Source of the DNA: Roseburia inulinivorans DSM 16841
GTDB lineage: Bacteria; Bacillota; Clostridia; Lachnospirales; Lachnospiraceae
Direction: 5' to 3'
DNA length: 39,342 nucleotides
Assembly: GCF_000174195.1 (NCBI RefSeq)
Contig: NZ_ACFY01000143.1
Location: 1-39,342, forward strand
The position numbers were made by a program, and so were the translations under genes. The notes beneath the pieces are model-generated. The model did no database searches. It was not told the origin of the DNA and saw only the letters and a list, made by a program, of their open reading frames with translations. Every line of letters starts with the position of its first letter. The stretch's first letter is position 1. Positions 1-9,345 of the stretch are shown here, one piece after another.

Positions 1-52
1 TGAAAATCCGTAACACCACCCACAAGCGGCAGTTCATACGTTAAAACTCCGG

Positions 53-1408
53 TTATTTAAACAGATTTTTGAAGAACTCCCCAATCGCACTAAAGATATT
101 TCCAAAGAAATTACCAATAGATGCCATGATTCCGGATGAACTTCCTCCATTTTTAAAGGAATTGTAAAGAGATGCTGCGTAATCCACCAGTCCACTTAAA
201 TCAATTCCCAGAGAAGTGATTTTCAAAAGAAGATCAACTATCTTCTGTCTCTCATCATCCGATAAAGTGACGCCATATTTATCACAGGCTTCATCAATTG
301 CTTCGTTGATACTCTTCTCGTCAGTCAGTCCCTTTTCTGCAATCAGTGACTTGATGTAAGCAATAAACTCCTCCACTTCCTGATCGGTCAGACCCTGAAT
401 GGAAGCTTCCAGTTCTCCGGTGACAACAAGTTCATTTAACGCTGCATCTACAACGTTATCCTGTACTGCTTCCCCGGTCATTGCCTCATATGCCTCAAAG
501 ATTCCAACCAGTGCAGCGGTTCCGGAAATTGGCTTAGGACCTGCAACGATGATATCTGCATCTGTAATTCCAGCAGTTGTCAGCGCATTTTTGTACATAC
601 CAACGGTACAGTATGTGATATTGTTCGTAGAAATGTTTAATCCATTTCCTTTTTTACGTTTTACGATCACGACAGAAGACCATGACTTGCTTCCAATTTT
701 GGAAGAATCCACATAGGAATCCAGATACTGATGCTCCTGTGCATTTGTAACGTAAGTCACGTTATAATTTGCCAGATTGGCAGGATCGATTCCCATAAGG
801 GATAATACGGTATTTTTCTGGTCATCGGACAAATCCGCACCGAGTGCAAGATAAGGTTTATCATCTTTCTTAATCTCAACATTATCGTTATTCTCATCCA
901 CAATGACATCTCCAGTCACATTTTCTGTGGATTTTTTATCATCTTCTACCGTTACCCCACCTGTGATATTATCGGTTGTGCCACTGGTGGAAGTATTTGT
1001 GCTGTCGGAATTTGTTGTTGTACTGCTCTGTGCATCTGAAGCAGAATTATTTGTTGTGCTGTTCTGTGCATCTGAAGCAGAAGTATTTGTTGTGCTGCTC
1101 TGTGCATCCGAAGCAGAATTATTTGTTGTGCTGTTCTTCGTATCTGAAGCAGAGCTGTTTTGTGTAGTTGTAGTTCCGGTTGAACCAGCATTGGTATCTG
1201 TACCTGTTGTGCTGCTGTCATTCTGCGTTGCCGCCTGATTCTCCGACTGTGTTGTCTGGGAATCACCGGATGTGGCATTGCCTGCCTCCTGCCCTGCGGT
1301 GTTCTGCGCAGAAGCATCTGCTGCAAATGATGTTACATGTGTTGGTATCATCATCACTGTTGCTAAAATAATTGCTGCAATTCTCTTTGTCATTCTCTTT
1401 CTCTTCAC
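53..1408 (-). CDS. Secreted DUF1002-family protein with a low-complexity Ser/Thr/Asn repeat linker
   Basis: Function is unknown. The 451-residue product has an N-terminal signal peptide (basic start, hydrophobic stretch, Ala-x-Ala-like cleavage near residue 30). A long Ser/Thr/Asn/Gln/Ala-rich linker follows (about 30-170), containing four 12-residue units of the type SASDAQNSTTNN. The folded part starts near residue 185 (YLALGADLSDDQ) and matches what I know of DUF1002, a secreted Firmicutes family without an assigned role. The C-terminus (about 425-451) is Gly- and Phe-rich and possibly membrane-associating. I chose GTG at 1408 because a GAGGG Shine-Dalgarno lies about 8 nt upstream; an ATG five codons in is the alternative. 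It follows the hydrolase gene by 21 bases and is probably its operon partner. DUF1002 call fairly sure, function not. Confidence 0.8.
   Translation of the reverse strand: MKRKRMTKRIAAIILATVMMIPTHVTSFAADASAQNTAGQEAGNATSGDSQTTQSENQAATQNDSSTTGTDTNAGSTGTTTTQNSSASDTKNSTTNNSASDAQSSTTNTSASDAQNSTTNNSASDAQSSTTTNSDSTNTSTSGTTDNITGGVTVEDDKKSTENVTGDVIVDENNDNVEIKKDDKPYLALGADLSDDQKNTVLSLMGIDPANLANYNVTYVTNAQEHQYLDSYVDSSKIGSKSWSSVVIVKRKKGNGLNISTNNITYCTVGMYKNALTTAGITDADIIVAGPKPISGTAALVGIFEAYEAMTGEAVQDNVVDAALNELVVTGELEASIQGLTDQEVEEFIAYIKSLIAEKGLTDEKSINEAIDEACDKYGVTLSDDERQKIVDLLLKITSLGIDLSGLVDYAASLYNSFKNGGSSSGIMASIGNFFGNIFSAIGEFFKNLFK
1020..1163. repeat. Four 36-bp tandem repeats inside the DUF1002 gene
   Basis: The motif gcatctgaagcag recurs at 1032, 1068, 1104 and 1140 (the third unit has one change, the last differs at its edge), an exact 36-base period. 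The units encode 12-residue Ser/Asn/Thr repeats in the extracytoplasmic linker. The preserved frame suggests the copy number can change by slippage without breaking the protein. Confidence 0.85.
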
Positions 1409-1429
1409 TTTTTTTCCCTCTCTTTTTAT

Positions 1430-2371
1430 TTACGTATCGATCCGCACTCTCATCCATGCAAGAAGATCTGCATACACTTTATCGCGGTCTGTCTCATTTA
1501 AGATTTCATGTCTGTCATTTTCGTAGAGCTTATATGTAATATCCAGAGAACCTGCCTCTTTGAAGAGATCATACACTTTTTTCACACCGACACCGTTATC
1601 TCCCACCGGATCATCCTGACCAGATACAATAAAAATTGGAAGCTTGTTTGGTACTTTCTTCACATTTTCCAACTGATTATCGTAGAGAACCGCTTCCATC
1701 AGCCCCAGATAGCCGTTTAATGTAAACTTGAACGTACACCGCGGTTCGTTATAATAGAATTTTACAATATCCTCATCTTTTGTAAGCCAGCTGTTGGAAG
1801 GTGTTTTTCCGGAAAGATCATATTTCTTATATGGTCCGCCAAACGACAGCGATTCTACCAGTCTGCTTCTGTGATGCCAGCCAAAAATTTTTGCAAGGAA
1901 TCTGCATACATTGATTCCGAGTCTAGTCATACTGTCCGGCACACAACCGGTTCCCATAATGATCGCCCCTCTTAAATCATCATTGTAAACGGTGAGGTAT
2001 TTCCGAAGCATATAAGATCCCATACTGTGTCCCATCATAAAATAAGGAACACCCGGATTTTCTTTCTGAACCATTGTGCGCAGTGTATGCATGTCTGCGA
2101 TCACCGTGTCACTCGGATTTTCCGCAAAATATCCCCAGTCCTCTCTGGACGCAACGGAATCCCCATGTCCTAAATGGTCATGTCCCACCACCATGAAAGC
2201 ATTCTTAGTTAAAAAATCAGCAAATGGTCTGTAACGCTCCACAAACTCGATCATGCCATGTGTGATCTGTAAAATCGCCTCATAATTTCCATCTTCCGGA
2301 ATCCATCTGACTGCATGGATGGTTGTTTTGCCATCCGCTGATAAAAATGTAAACTTCTCCTCTTTTGCCAT
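1430..2371 (-). CDS. Alpha/beta hydrolase of the lysophospholipase / monoacylglycerol lipase type
   Basis: A serine hydrolase of 313 residues, expected to cleave lipid esters such as monoacylglycerols or lysophospholipids. The oxyanion/lid signature GHDHLGHGDS (about 63-72) is typical of the Hydrolase_4 (PldB) group. The nucleophile elbow GHSMGS gives Ser116; GQDDPVG supplies the probable acid Asp near 255, and NDRHEILNE the His near 288. There is no signal peptide, so it is cytoplasmic. Length is normal for the family. The start ATG at 2371 has a GAGAGGGGAA-type ribosome site. It lies between the chemoreceptor-like gene and the DUF1002 gene, all co-directional. Substrate is not determinable from sequence. 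Confidence 0.9.
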   Translation of the reverse strand: MAKEEKFTFLSADGKTTIHAVRWIPEDGNYEAILQITHGMIEFVERYRPFADFLTKNAFMVVGHDHLGHGDSVASREDWGYFAENPSDTVIADMHTLRTMVQKENPGVPYFMMGHSMGSYMLRKYLTVYNDDLRGAIIMGTGCVPDSMTRLGINVCRFLAKIFGWHHRSRLVESLSFGGPYKKYDLSGKTPSNSWLTKDEDIVKFYYNEPRCTFKFTLNGYLGLMEAVLYDNQLENVKKVPNKLPIFIVSGQDDPVGDNGVGVKKVYDLFKEAGSLDITYKLYENDRHEILNETDRDKVYADLLAWMRVRIDT

Positions 2372-2436
2372 ACTTTTCCCCTCTCTTACTCTTTTTGTGA
2401 TTGTAAGTAAATGCTGTTTTTTAACCTGTGGCTTCT

Positions 2437-3375
2437 TTATTCCGCCTGAACAAAACGATGGATCTCCTCCACACTGTGTTCTAATTCATCTGCACATTCT
2501 TTGTGCTCTTTCCATTCCTGACGCAGTGTTTCTGCTTTGGATAACACTCTGCTCTGCACTTCGAAAAATTCATTTTCACCCTGACAGAGACTTTCTAATA
2601 TTTCTTCAATATTTGTTTCTTTTTCCACATTTTCATGATCCGTTTCCATCGTTTCCGTGTCTCTGCTTTCCAGAAGTTTTACCATGGCGCTGTTATTTTC
2701 TTTTAAAAGATCATTTAACAGCTGGATCTGTTTCTCTGCCGCTGTGGCAGTTTCCTCAAAACCACTGATTTTCGTAAGCACATCTGCAACTGCCGAAGTA
2801 TACTGCTCTGCATTCAAACGCACTTCCTCTGCCGCTGCCACAAATTTTCTTCCATCTTCACCCATGCGTCCTGCTTCAATTGCTGCGCCAAGTGCCAGAA
2901 CTCCCATATTCTGTGAGATATCTGCCAGTTTCTTTAACGCATCCCCAACAGACTTTCTCTCCTGACAATATGCCTCATAAAATGATGCAATCTCCTTCAT
3001 TGGTGTTGTGACATGCTTGTTCTGCTCTACAACTCTGGCTATTTCCCCATGCTCATCTTTCATCTGCCGGCGGAGTTCTTCTTTTTCCTGCTGCAGTCTT
3101 GTATTCTGCTCATTCTTTTTCATTAGCTGCTGTTTCAACAGTACGGTCTGTCCTGAATTTGCCTCTGAACACTCTTTTAACAATTCCAATTCCTCTGAAA
3201 CTGCCGCAATGGTCTCATCCAGTTCCGTTTTTGAGATCGTCATCTGCACCACTGTCTCTTCTGCGCTGTCTTTTGCTTTTGCAATATTAGAAATCCGCTC
3301 CTGCAGACGGTTCTGTTTTTCCTGTAATGCCAGAAGTTCCTCTTCCAGTTCTTTTGCTTTTTTTCCACCAAACAT
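2437..3375 (-). CDS. Soluble coiled-coil protein with a chemoreceptor-like signalling hairpin
   Basis: The 312-residue protein begins MFGGKKAKELEEE and is almost entirely heptad-rich coiled coil (about 5-130 and 195-260). In the middle, NMGVLALGAAIEAGRMGEDG resembles the hairpin tip of methyl-accepting chemotaxis proteins (family form LLALNAAIEAARAGE), but the invariant Asn is Gly and other positions drift. There are no transmembrane segments and no sensor or HAMP domain. It may be a cytosolic chemoreceptor-like scaffold or a divergent receptor that no longer binds CheA/CheW. The start at 3375 is preferred over an upstream ATG at 3465 because an ideal GGAGG lies 8 nt before it and the upstream part overlaps recJ. 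recJ ends 16 bases upstream. Confidence 0.75.
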   Translation of the reverse strand: MFGGKKAKELEEELLALQEKQNRLQERISNIAKAKDSAEETVVQMTISKTELDETIAAVSEELELLKECSEANSGQTVLLKQQLMKKNEQNTRLQQEKEELRRQMKDEHGEIARVVEQNKHVTTPMKEIASFYEAYCQERKSVGDALKKLADISQNMGVLALGAAIEAGRMGEDGRKFVAAAEEVRLNAEQYTSAVADVLTKISGFEETATAAEKQIQLLNDLLKENNSAMVKLLESRDTETMETDHENVEKETNIEEILESLCQGENEFFEVQSRVLSKAETLRQEWKEHKECADELEHSVEEIHRFVQAE

Positions 3376-3391
3376 ATGCCATCCTCCAGTT

Positions 3392-5146
3392 TTACTGATA
3401 ATTTCGAATGATAACCTGTACGCTTTCCACTCCATTATACTCGTTAATCTCCGGATAGTACACAATCATTATCCTCAATTTGTTTATCTGTCCGCGAAAA
3501 GCTTTTTCCACTTCCGCACTTCCATACTTTTCTGCATAATATGCTTTGAACGCCTCAATATCGCCAAAATAGACTGCCGTTACTGCCTCACCGGCGGCTG
3601 TCAGCAGGTTCAGCCGCAACACATTCTGATTTTTCCCGACCACAAAAGCCCTTGTGATACTCAGATTTTTATCGGCAAACTGCGGCTTGATATTGGCTTT
3701 TCCAAAAGGCTCCAACACTGCAAATTCCCGGATAAGACCGGCATCCGCATACGCTGCTGGCATCGGAATATCAATTTTGATCTTCGGAATCAGGTCATCC
3801 TCCGTGAGATTTGCACAGGCATTGATTTTTTCACGGAACTTATCCACGTTTTCTTCCGGAAGAGATAATCCTGCCGCCATCGGATGTCCGCCGAATTTTT
3901 CCAGAAGTTCCCTGCACTTACATAGTTCCTCATACATGGAGTACTCCTCAATGGAACGCCCGGAGCCCTTCACGCCCTCCTCCGCCTTCGTCAGCACAAA
4001 TACCGGCTTATGATAAGCCTCCCGGATACGCCCTGCAATGATTCCTGCAAGACTTTCGTGCACCTGTGGCAGATAAATGACAAGCACTTTATCCGACATG
4101 TAATGTTCCTCCACCACACGTTTTGCCTCCTCGACGCCATCTGCTGTCATATCTTTGCGCTGCTGGTTTAACTCCACAAGCTCCCTTGCCGTTTTTGCTG
4201 CCTCTTCCTCTCCCTGTAAAAAAAGAGACAGAGACAGTTTTGCTGTATCAAGTCTGCCACTCGCATTGATACACGGTCCTAACACAAAACCAAAATGATA
4301 TGCATTGATCTGCTCCGGTTCTAAATGATTCTGAAAGATCAGGGCGCGCATCCCCGGATTTTTTGTGCGGTGAATGCGGTTTAATCCCTCTTTCACCAAA
4401 ATGCGGTTTTCGTCTGTCAGATCCATGACATCGCCAACGGTTGCAAATGCGACATTTTCCAGAAATTCATAGGTTTCTTCCAGGGCAAAACCCATTTTTT
4501 CATACAATACCTGCAGCACTTTCCATGCGACTGCTGCTCCACATAACTCTTTAAAAGGATACGCACATTCCTGCTGCTTTGGATTCACGATTGCATCTGC
4601 GTTGCTGCGAAGGAACTGCTTTTCCCCGTTCTCCTCTGTATAGGGAATCTCGTGGTGATCGGTCACTAACACGGTCATCCCAAGTTCTTTGGCATGCGCA
4701 ATCTCTGAGATTGCAGCAATTCCGTTATCGCACGTAAGAATGGTATCCATTCCGTCTCTTTTTGCCTGATCGATCAGATTCTCATTGATTCCATAGCCAT
4801 CCTTCATACGGTCCGGAATCTGCGTGGAAACATTTCCACCACAGTGTTTAATTCCCCGGTATAAAATATAGGTTGACATAACTCCATCTATATCATAGTC
4901 GCCGATAATACGGATCGGCTTTTGCTCTTCTATTTTAACTTTTAAAATATCTGTCAAACGATCTGCATCTTTCAATAAATGTGGATCGTATAAATCCTTT
5001 AAACTTCCATAGAGATATCTTTCAAATGCCGCCTCCCCGATCACCTCACGGTTTCGGATAAGACGCGCTGTGACAGGGCTGATCCCGAACTCTTTTCCAA
5101 GCTTTTCAAAATCAGCCCCTTTGTTGATTACAAACCATTTTTCCAT
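3392..5146 (-). CDS. recJ: Single-stranded-DNA-specific exonuclease RecJ
   Basis: RecJ degrades single-stranded DNA 5' to 3' during recombination and mismatch or base-excision repair. The 584-residue protein shows the DHH phosphoesterase motifs: DYDIDG (83-88), TCDNG (138-142), TDHHE (162-166) and an IVNPKQ...CGAAVAWK block (187-209), then CINASGRL. The DHHA1 part has GSGRS and FGGHPMAAG near residue 400. A C-terminal OB-like region completes the protein, at normal family length. It sits between truA (39-base ORF gap) and the chemoreceptor-like gene, in one minus-strand run. Confident assignment. Confidence 0.95.
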   Translation of the reverse strand: MEKWFVINKGADFEKLGKEFGISPVTARLIRNREVIGEAAFERYLYGSLKDLYDPHLLKDADRLTDILKVKIEEQKPIRIIGDYDIDGVMSTYILYRGIKHCGGNVSTQIPDRMKDGYGINENLIDQAKRDGMDTILTCDNGIAAISEIAHAKELGMTVLVTDHHEIPYTEENGEKQFLRSNADAIVNPKQQECAYPFKELCGAAVAWKVLQVLYEKMGFALEETYEFLENVAFATVGDVMDLTDENRILVKEGLNRIHRTKNPGMRALIFQNHLEPEQINAYHFGFVLGPCINASGRLDTAKLSLSLFLQGEEEAAKTARELVELNQQRKDMTADGVEEAKRVVEEHYMSDKVLVIYLPQVHESLAGIIAGRIREAYHKPVFVLTKAEEGVKGSGRSIEEYSMYEELCKCRELLEKFGGHPMAAGLSLPEENVDKFREKINACANLTEDDLIPKIKIDIPMPAAYADAGLIREFAVLEPFGKANIKPQFADKNLSITRAFVVGKNQNVLRLNLLTAAGEAVTAVYFGDIEAFKAYYAEKYGSAEVEKAFRGQINKLRIMIVYYPEINEYNGVESVQVIIRNYQ

Positions 5147-5185
5147 GTAACACCTGCTGCCTGTTTTTTCTTATGAATTTATCTT

Positions 5186-5923
5186 TTAATAATGCACTTC
5201 CATCAGCATCAGTCCACATGCCGGTGCTGTATAGCCTGCGTTCTCCCGGTTTTTGCTCTCTAAGATCTGCGGCAGCTCCTCCGGCGCTCTCCTGCCATCC
5301 CCGACCTCGATCAGCGTACCCGTCAGGATCCGCACCATATTTTGCAAAAATCCATTCCCCCGGTAATCGATCCAGAGATCATTCCCTTTCTTCGTAAAAT
5401 TGATCTCATAAATTGTGCGGACTGCCGTTTTTTTCATTTTCTTATTTCCGCAAAATGAAGTAAAATCATGTGTTCCGATCAGATAGGAAGCAGCTTCTTT
5501 CATGCGTTCCACATCGAGTGTTTTCTCATACTGGTACTCATATTTCCGCTCGAAAACATCCGAGATCTCTCCCATATGGATGTGATAGCGGTAGGTCTTT
5601 TTCTTTGCGGCGTAACGGCTGTGAAAACGCTCGTCCACCTGCTCAACCGCAATAACGGCAATGTCATCCGGCAGATAATGATTCAGATAGGACAGGATCT
5701 TTCCCTCCGTAAAATGCTCCTCAATATGAAAATTTGCCACCTGGCCTTTGGCATGCACGCCCGCATCCGTTCTCCCCGAACCGATGACTTCCACCGCGTG
5801 TCCTGCCATCTGTCCCAGCACTGCTTCTATTTTTCCCTGAATGGTCAGACCGGTGCTGTTCTGCCCCTGCCAGCCCTTGTATCTTGTTCCGTCATACTGG
5901 ATTGTGATTTTATAGTTGTTCAT
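5186..5923 (-). CDS. truA: tRNA pseudouridine(38-40) synthase TruA
   Basis: TruA isomerises uridines 38-40 in the anticodon arm of many tRNAs to pseudouridine. The 245-residue product begins MNNYKITIQYDG. It carries the catalytic motif GSGRTDAGVHAKGQVANF with Asp at about residue 53, and conserved RFHSRYAAKKKTYRYHI and GNGFLQNMVRI blocks. The ATG at 5923 is preferred over an upstream in-frame ATG at 5986, because family members start directly at this beta strand; a weak GGGAT ribosome site precedes it. It is the first gene of the minus-strand run truA-recJ. Confidence 0.94.
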   Translation of the reverse strand: MNNYKITIQYDGTRYKGWQGQNSTGLTIQGKIEAVLGQMAGHAVEVIGSGRTDAGVHAKGQVANFHIEEHFTEGKILSYLNHYLPDDIAVIAVEQVDERFHSRYAAKKKTYRYHIHMGEISDVFERKYEYQYEKTLDVERMKEAASYLIGTHDFTSFCGNKKMKKTAVRTIYEINFTKKGNDLWIDYRGNGFLQNMVRILTGTLIEVGDGRRAPEELPQILESKNRENAGYTAPACGLMLMEVHY

Positions 5924-6018
5924 ACTTTTTATCCCTGCTTTACTGCAATTTAAACTGTCTTTTAGTTTAACACACTTTCCACTCAAATCCTAGTCTGCGA
6001 TCTGTCCTGAAACGTTTT

Positions 6019-6056
6019 TGTGCCGGGGAACTGAAAAATACCAATCCCCCGGCACA
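6019..6056. terminator. Strong hairpin downstream of the SpoIID-like gene
   Basis: A perfect 10-bp inverted repeat, TGTGCCGGGG / CCCCGGCACA (6019-6028 and 6047-6056), separates the truA leader from the end of the SpoIID-like gene. The U-tract on either strand is poor (CATTTA on plus, AAAACG on minus). It could act as a transcript-end barrier rather than a textbook terminator. Confidence 0.55.
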
Positions 6057-6069
6057 TTTACTCTGCATT

Positions 6070-7347
6070 TTATACCAGTTCTGCAATCCTTGTCACCGCA
6101 ACGTAGATCTCCGATATTTTATACCAGGTACGGTAATCTACCACTCCCGTCACAGGCAAGCCAAAAATAGACTGGAATTTTTCTACTGCTGCCCTCGTTG
6201 CCTCTCCGTAAATCCCATCCGGTGTGATCGTCGGGATTGCCGGATAAGCCTGCGAGATTCTCGCTAACTGTTCCTGGATCTGCCGGACCTTATCTCCGGC
6301 AGCTCCCACTTCCAGATTATACCGCGGCCAGGATGCCGGGATACCGGAAATCTCCTCCGCTGTATTGATAAACATATTATCACCATAATAATAACGGAGA
6401 ATTTCTATCGTTTCGTAGTTCTGATCCCCAAGATATTTGCTTCCCCACTGGCTCAGCCAGTTGCTGCACGTCACGCGCTGTCCGTCACAATACTGCGTCA
6501 GGATTGGCTGTCTCACATTCGGTCTGGAAAGATAATTCTGGAACATTTCATCTACCACATCCGAGATACTCTGAAAAATATTTCTTCCATAAACGAATTT
6601 CTGGTCAAAAGCAGTGGATGTTGTGATCGTAAAGTTATAGCCTTTGTTCCGGTACCATTCCGTGTAAACCCTGTTTAATGTAAAGGACATGATTGCAAGG
6701 ATATTGGCACGCAGCGTGCTGTCCGGCCACGTGCTGTATATCTCGCTGGATGCCACATTTTTGATGTAATCCCGGTAACGGACATAATAATTTGCCGCAT
6801 TGGGATCCGATGGCGGTCCGTCATGAACAACGACAAATTCCGGGATCACCACTTTACTCAGCACGATCTCCCCTGAGTCGGAGACAGGCTTGATCTCGGA
6901 CTCTGCTATTTTTGCCGGGAAATTGCCAAACAACGTATTGACCGGAATCACAATGGAATCTATTTGATTTTCTTCCTCATTTTCTTCCGCCATTCGCACC
7001 TGTTGCAATGCGAGCTGCTCTGAAAAAACCTGAACGCCCGAAATACTGACGGGACGATATCCCGGTGCGGTAACTTTGACTGTATATTGGGCAAATGGTT
7101 GATTTTCGGAGGGTTCCATCGAGTATTCAAGCGGAGGCGCATCAAGCGTAAGTTTTTCCGACATTCCCGAATCATCCGCGCTTACCTCCTCCACCGTGGA
7201 ATCCGGATCTCCAGAATAGGAAATGGTGATTCTTGCTCCCTCAATCGGTCTTCTGGTCCGGTTTGTAAGTACTTCTACTTTGAGGCTTCCTTTATCTACA
7301 GCCTCTGTCTGGGCATATTTGATATCTGGCATGAACAACCTCTTCAT
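6070..7347 (-). CDS. SpoIID-like protein with a C-terminal peptidoglycan-binding domain
   Basis: Three modules are visible in 425 residues. Residues about 18-140 are a beta-sandwich of the carboxypeptidase-regulatory type (GSLKVEVLTNRTRRPIEGA... VTAPGYRPVSISG). Residues about 185-335 resemble SpoIID/LytB: YIKNVASSEI, STWPDSTLRANILA, and LSQWGSKYLGD...EILRYYYG match that family's conserved points. Residues about 345-420 are a PG_binding_1 domain (GAAGDKVRQIQEQL ... PDGIYGEATRAAVEKFQ). SpoIID enzymes are lytic transglycosylases acting on spore or cell wall. No signal peptide is evident, which is odd for a wall-binding protein. AAGGA lies 5 nt before ATG 7347. It stands alone between glmS and truA. 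The SpoIID relation is moderately sure; activity is inferred. Confidence 0.75.
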   Translation of the reverse strand: MKRLFMPDIKYAQTEAVDKGSLKVEVLTNRTRRPIEGARITISYSGDPDSTVEEVSADDSGMSEKLTLDAPPLEYSMEPSENQPFAQYTVKVTAPGYRPVSISGVQVFSEQLALQQVRMAEENEEENQIDSIVIPVNTLFGNFPAKIAESEIKPVSDSGEIVLSKVVIPEFVVVHDGPPSDPNAANYYVRYRDYIKNVASSEIYSTWPDSTLRANILAIMSFTLNRVYTEWYRNKGYNFTITTSTAFDQKFVYGRNIFQSISDVVDEMFQNYLSRPNVRQPILTQYCDGQRVTCSNWLSQWGSKYLGDQNYETIEILRYYYGDNMFINTAEEISGIPASWPRYNLEVGAAGDKVRQIQEQLARISQAYPAIPTITPDGIYGEATRAAVEKFQSIFGLPVTGVVDYRTWYKISEIYVAVTRIAELV

Positions 7348-7470
7348 ACATTTCCTTATATTATATGCTCAGACATGCAATCCTGTTCTGCTTCCTGTGC
7401 AAAACATTCGATTTCCCAACTTCTCAATTTTTATTTCCGTTCTTTATCCAAATCCCCCAAAACTTAATTC

Positions 7471-9291
7471 TTACTCTACCGTAACTACCTTCGCCAGATT
7501 TCTTGGCTTATCAACATCAAATCCCTTATCGGATGACACGTAATATGCTAAAAGCTGTAATGCAACCGATGCAGGTAAAACCATAAATTCATCCTGCATA
7601 TCCGGAAGCTTGATCACCTGATATTCGGTATCAAGATCACCGGAAAGTGCCTCTTTGATAAATAATACAATATCTGCACCTCTGGATTTTACTTCCTTAA
7701 TATTGGAAAGCTCTTTTGACATGAGTTTTTCCTGTGTTACCGTTGCAACAACCGGTGTGTTAGTCGTGATCAGTGCAATTGGTCCGTGTTTTAATTCGCC
7801 GGAGGCATAAGCCTCAGAGTGAATATAAGAAACCTCTTTCAGTTTCAATGATCCTTCCAGTAAAATAGAGTAATCCAGTCCACGTCCGATCATAAACAGA
7901 TCCTTTGCTTCCAGAATCTTCTTTGCGATCACATGGATGTCACGTCTTTTCTCCAATACTTTCTGCATCACTTCCGGAACACGCTCTAATTCTGCGATAA
8001 AGCTCTTTGTCTGCTCCTCTGTGTAGACACCTCGCAATAATGCCATTTTTGCAACCACAAGATAAAATACGGAAAGCTGTGTTGTGTAAGCTTTTGTACT
8101 TGCCACTGCAATTTCAGGTCCTGCTGCGGTGTATAACACATAATCACTTTCTCTTGCAATGGAAGAACCTTTTACGTTGATAACGGATAAACATTTTGCG
8201 CCCTGTCTCTTCGCATATTTTAATGCTTCCAAGGTATCAATTGTCTCACCGGACTGCGATACTGCGATCACCAATGTTTTCTCATCAATGACCGGATCAG
8301 AATACATAAACTCTGATGCAAGTTCTACGTCCATCTGCACATGAACGATAGATTTTACAAGAGCCTGTGCCACAAGTCCCGCATGCATGGCTGTTCCGCA
8401 TGCTACCACACAGATTCTGTCACAGTCTGTAAAAAGAGAATCCGGCACACCATCCGAGGTAAAATCAGGCAGACCGTTCACGATACGGTCTTTGATCGTA
8501 TTCCTGATTGCTTCCGGCTGCTCCATAATCTCTTTTTCCATATAAAATGGATAACCATTCTTTCCCGCGCTGTTCAACTCCCAGTCAACGGACAAAAATT
8601 CCGGTTCTACCACATTGTCATTTAAATCCGTAAGTACCACATGATCTTTGTGCAACTCTAAAATGTGATATTCCGGTACAACAAAGTATTCATTTGTAAA
8701 ACGGCAGAGTGCAGTCAGATCTGATGCAAGCATTGCTCCCTCTTTGCATATGGTTGCAACGATCGGGCTGACATTCCGGATCGAGTAGATCACATCCGGC
8801 TGATCTTCAAACAGGATCACAAGCGCAAAGGTACCCTTTAATTTGCTCACTGTTTTTTTGATCGCCTCCTTTGGATCTCCCTTGTAATAATGATTTAATA
8901 ATGCAGCCGCAACTTCACTATCTGTTTCAGAATGAAGGATTTCCTGCAAATCGTAATCGGCGATCAGCTCACGATAGTTTTCGATGATCCCGTTATGAAC
9001 CAGAGTCACTTTTCCCTGCTGATGCGGATGTGCATTCTGGTCTGTAACTCCACCGTGAGTTGCCCATCTTGTATGTCCGATACCGCAGGCAGACAAAATC
9101 TTCTTTGAATCACAAATTGCTCTTAAATCACTTACTCTTCCGGCACATTTATAAACATTTGTCACATGGGAAGTTTCGTCTTTCACTGCAATACCCGCAC
9201 TGTCATATCCACGATACTCTAATAATTCCAACGCATCTAATAAAACATCTTTTACGTTTTCACTGCCTGTATAACCTATAATTCCACACAT
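7471..9291 (-). CDS. glmS: Glutamine--fructose-6-phosphate aminotransferase (isomerizing)
   Basis: GlmS makes glucosamine-6-phosphate from fructose-6-phosphate and glutamine, the first committed step to UDP-GlcNAc and cell wall. The 606 residues match the family length. The class II glutamine amidotransferase domain starts MCGIIGYTG with catalytic Cys2 exposed after Met removal, and includes HTRWATHG and VHNGIIENY. Two SIS isomerase domains follow, with CGTAMHAG, SQSGETIDTLEA, SEAYASGELKHGPIALI and the C-terminal DKPRNLAKVVTVE. An AGAGG ribosome site precedes ATG 9291. Upstream lies a glmS ribozyme, so expression is expected to fall when glucosamine-6-phosphate accumulates. Confidence 0.97.
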   Translation of the reverse strand: MCGIIGYTGSENVKDVLLDALELLEYRGYDSAGIAVKDETSHVTNVYKCAGRVSDLRAICDSKKILSACGIGHTRWATHGGVTDQNAHPHQQGKVTLVHNGIIENYRELIADYDLQEILHSETDSEVAAALLNHYYKGDPKEAIKKTVSKLKGTFALVILFEDQPDVIYSIRNVSPIVATICKEGAMLASDLTALCRFTNEYFVVPEYHILELHKDHVVLTDLNDNVVEPEFLSVDWELNSAGKNGYPFYMEKEIMEQPEAIRNTIKDRIVNGLPDFTSDGVPDSLFTDCDRICVVACGTAMHAGLVAQALVKSIVHVQMDVELASEFMYSDPVIDEKTLVIAVSQSGETIDTLEALKYAKRQGAKCLSVINVKGSSIARESDYVLYTAAGPEIAVASTKAYTTQLSVFYLVVAKMALLRGVYTEEQTKSFIAELERVPEVMQKVLEKRRDIHVIAKKILEAKDLFMIGRGLDYSILLEGSLKLKEVSYIHSEAYASGELKHGPIALITTNTPVVATVTQEKLMSKELSNIKEVKSRGADIVLFIKEALSGDLDTEYQVIKLPDMQDEFMVLPASVALQLLAYYVSSDKGFDVDKPRNLAKVVTVE

Positions 9292-9345
9292 ATTAAATTT
9301 CCTCTTCTTTTCTATTTAAAATTTAAATCATATTCGAATTCAATT

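Noticed and set aside
1018..1165. CRISPR-like periodic repeats
   Set aside because: The 36-base period is continuous coding repeat with no unique spacers.
903..1238. Plus-strand frames opposite the DUF1002 repeat region
   Set aside because: They mirror the tandem repeats of the real minus-strand gene and lack ribosome sites.
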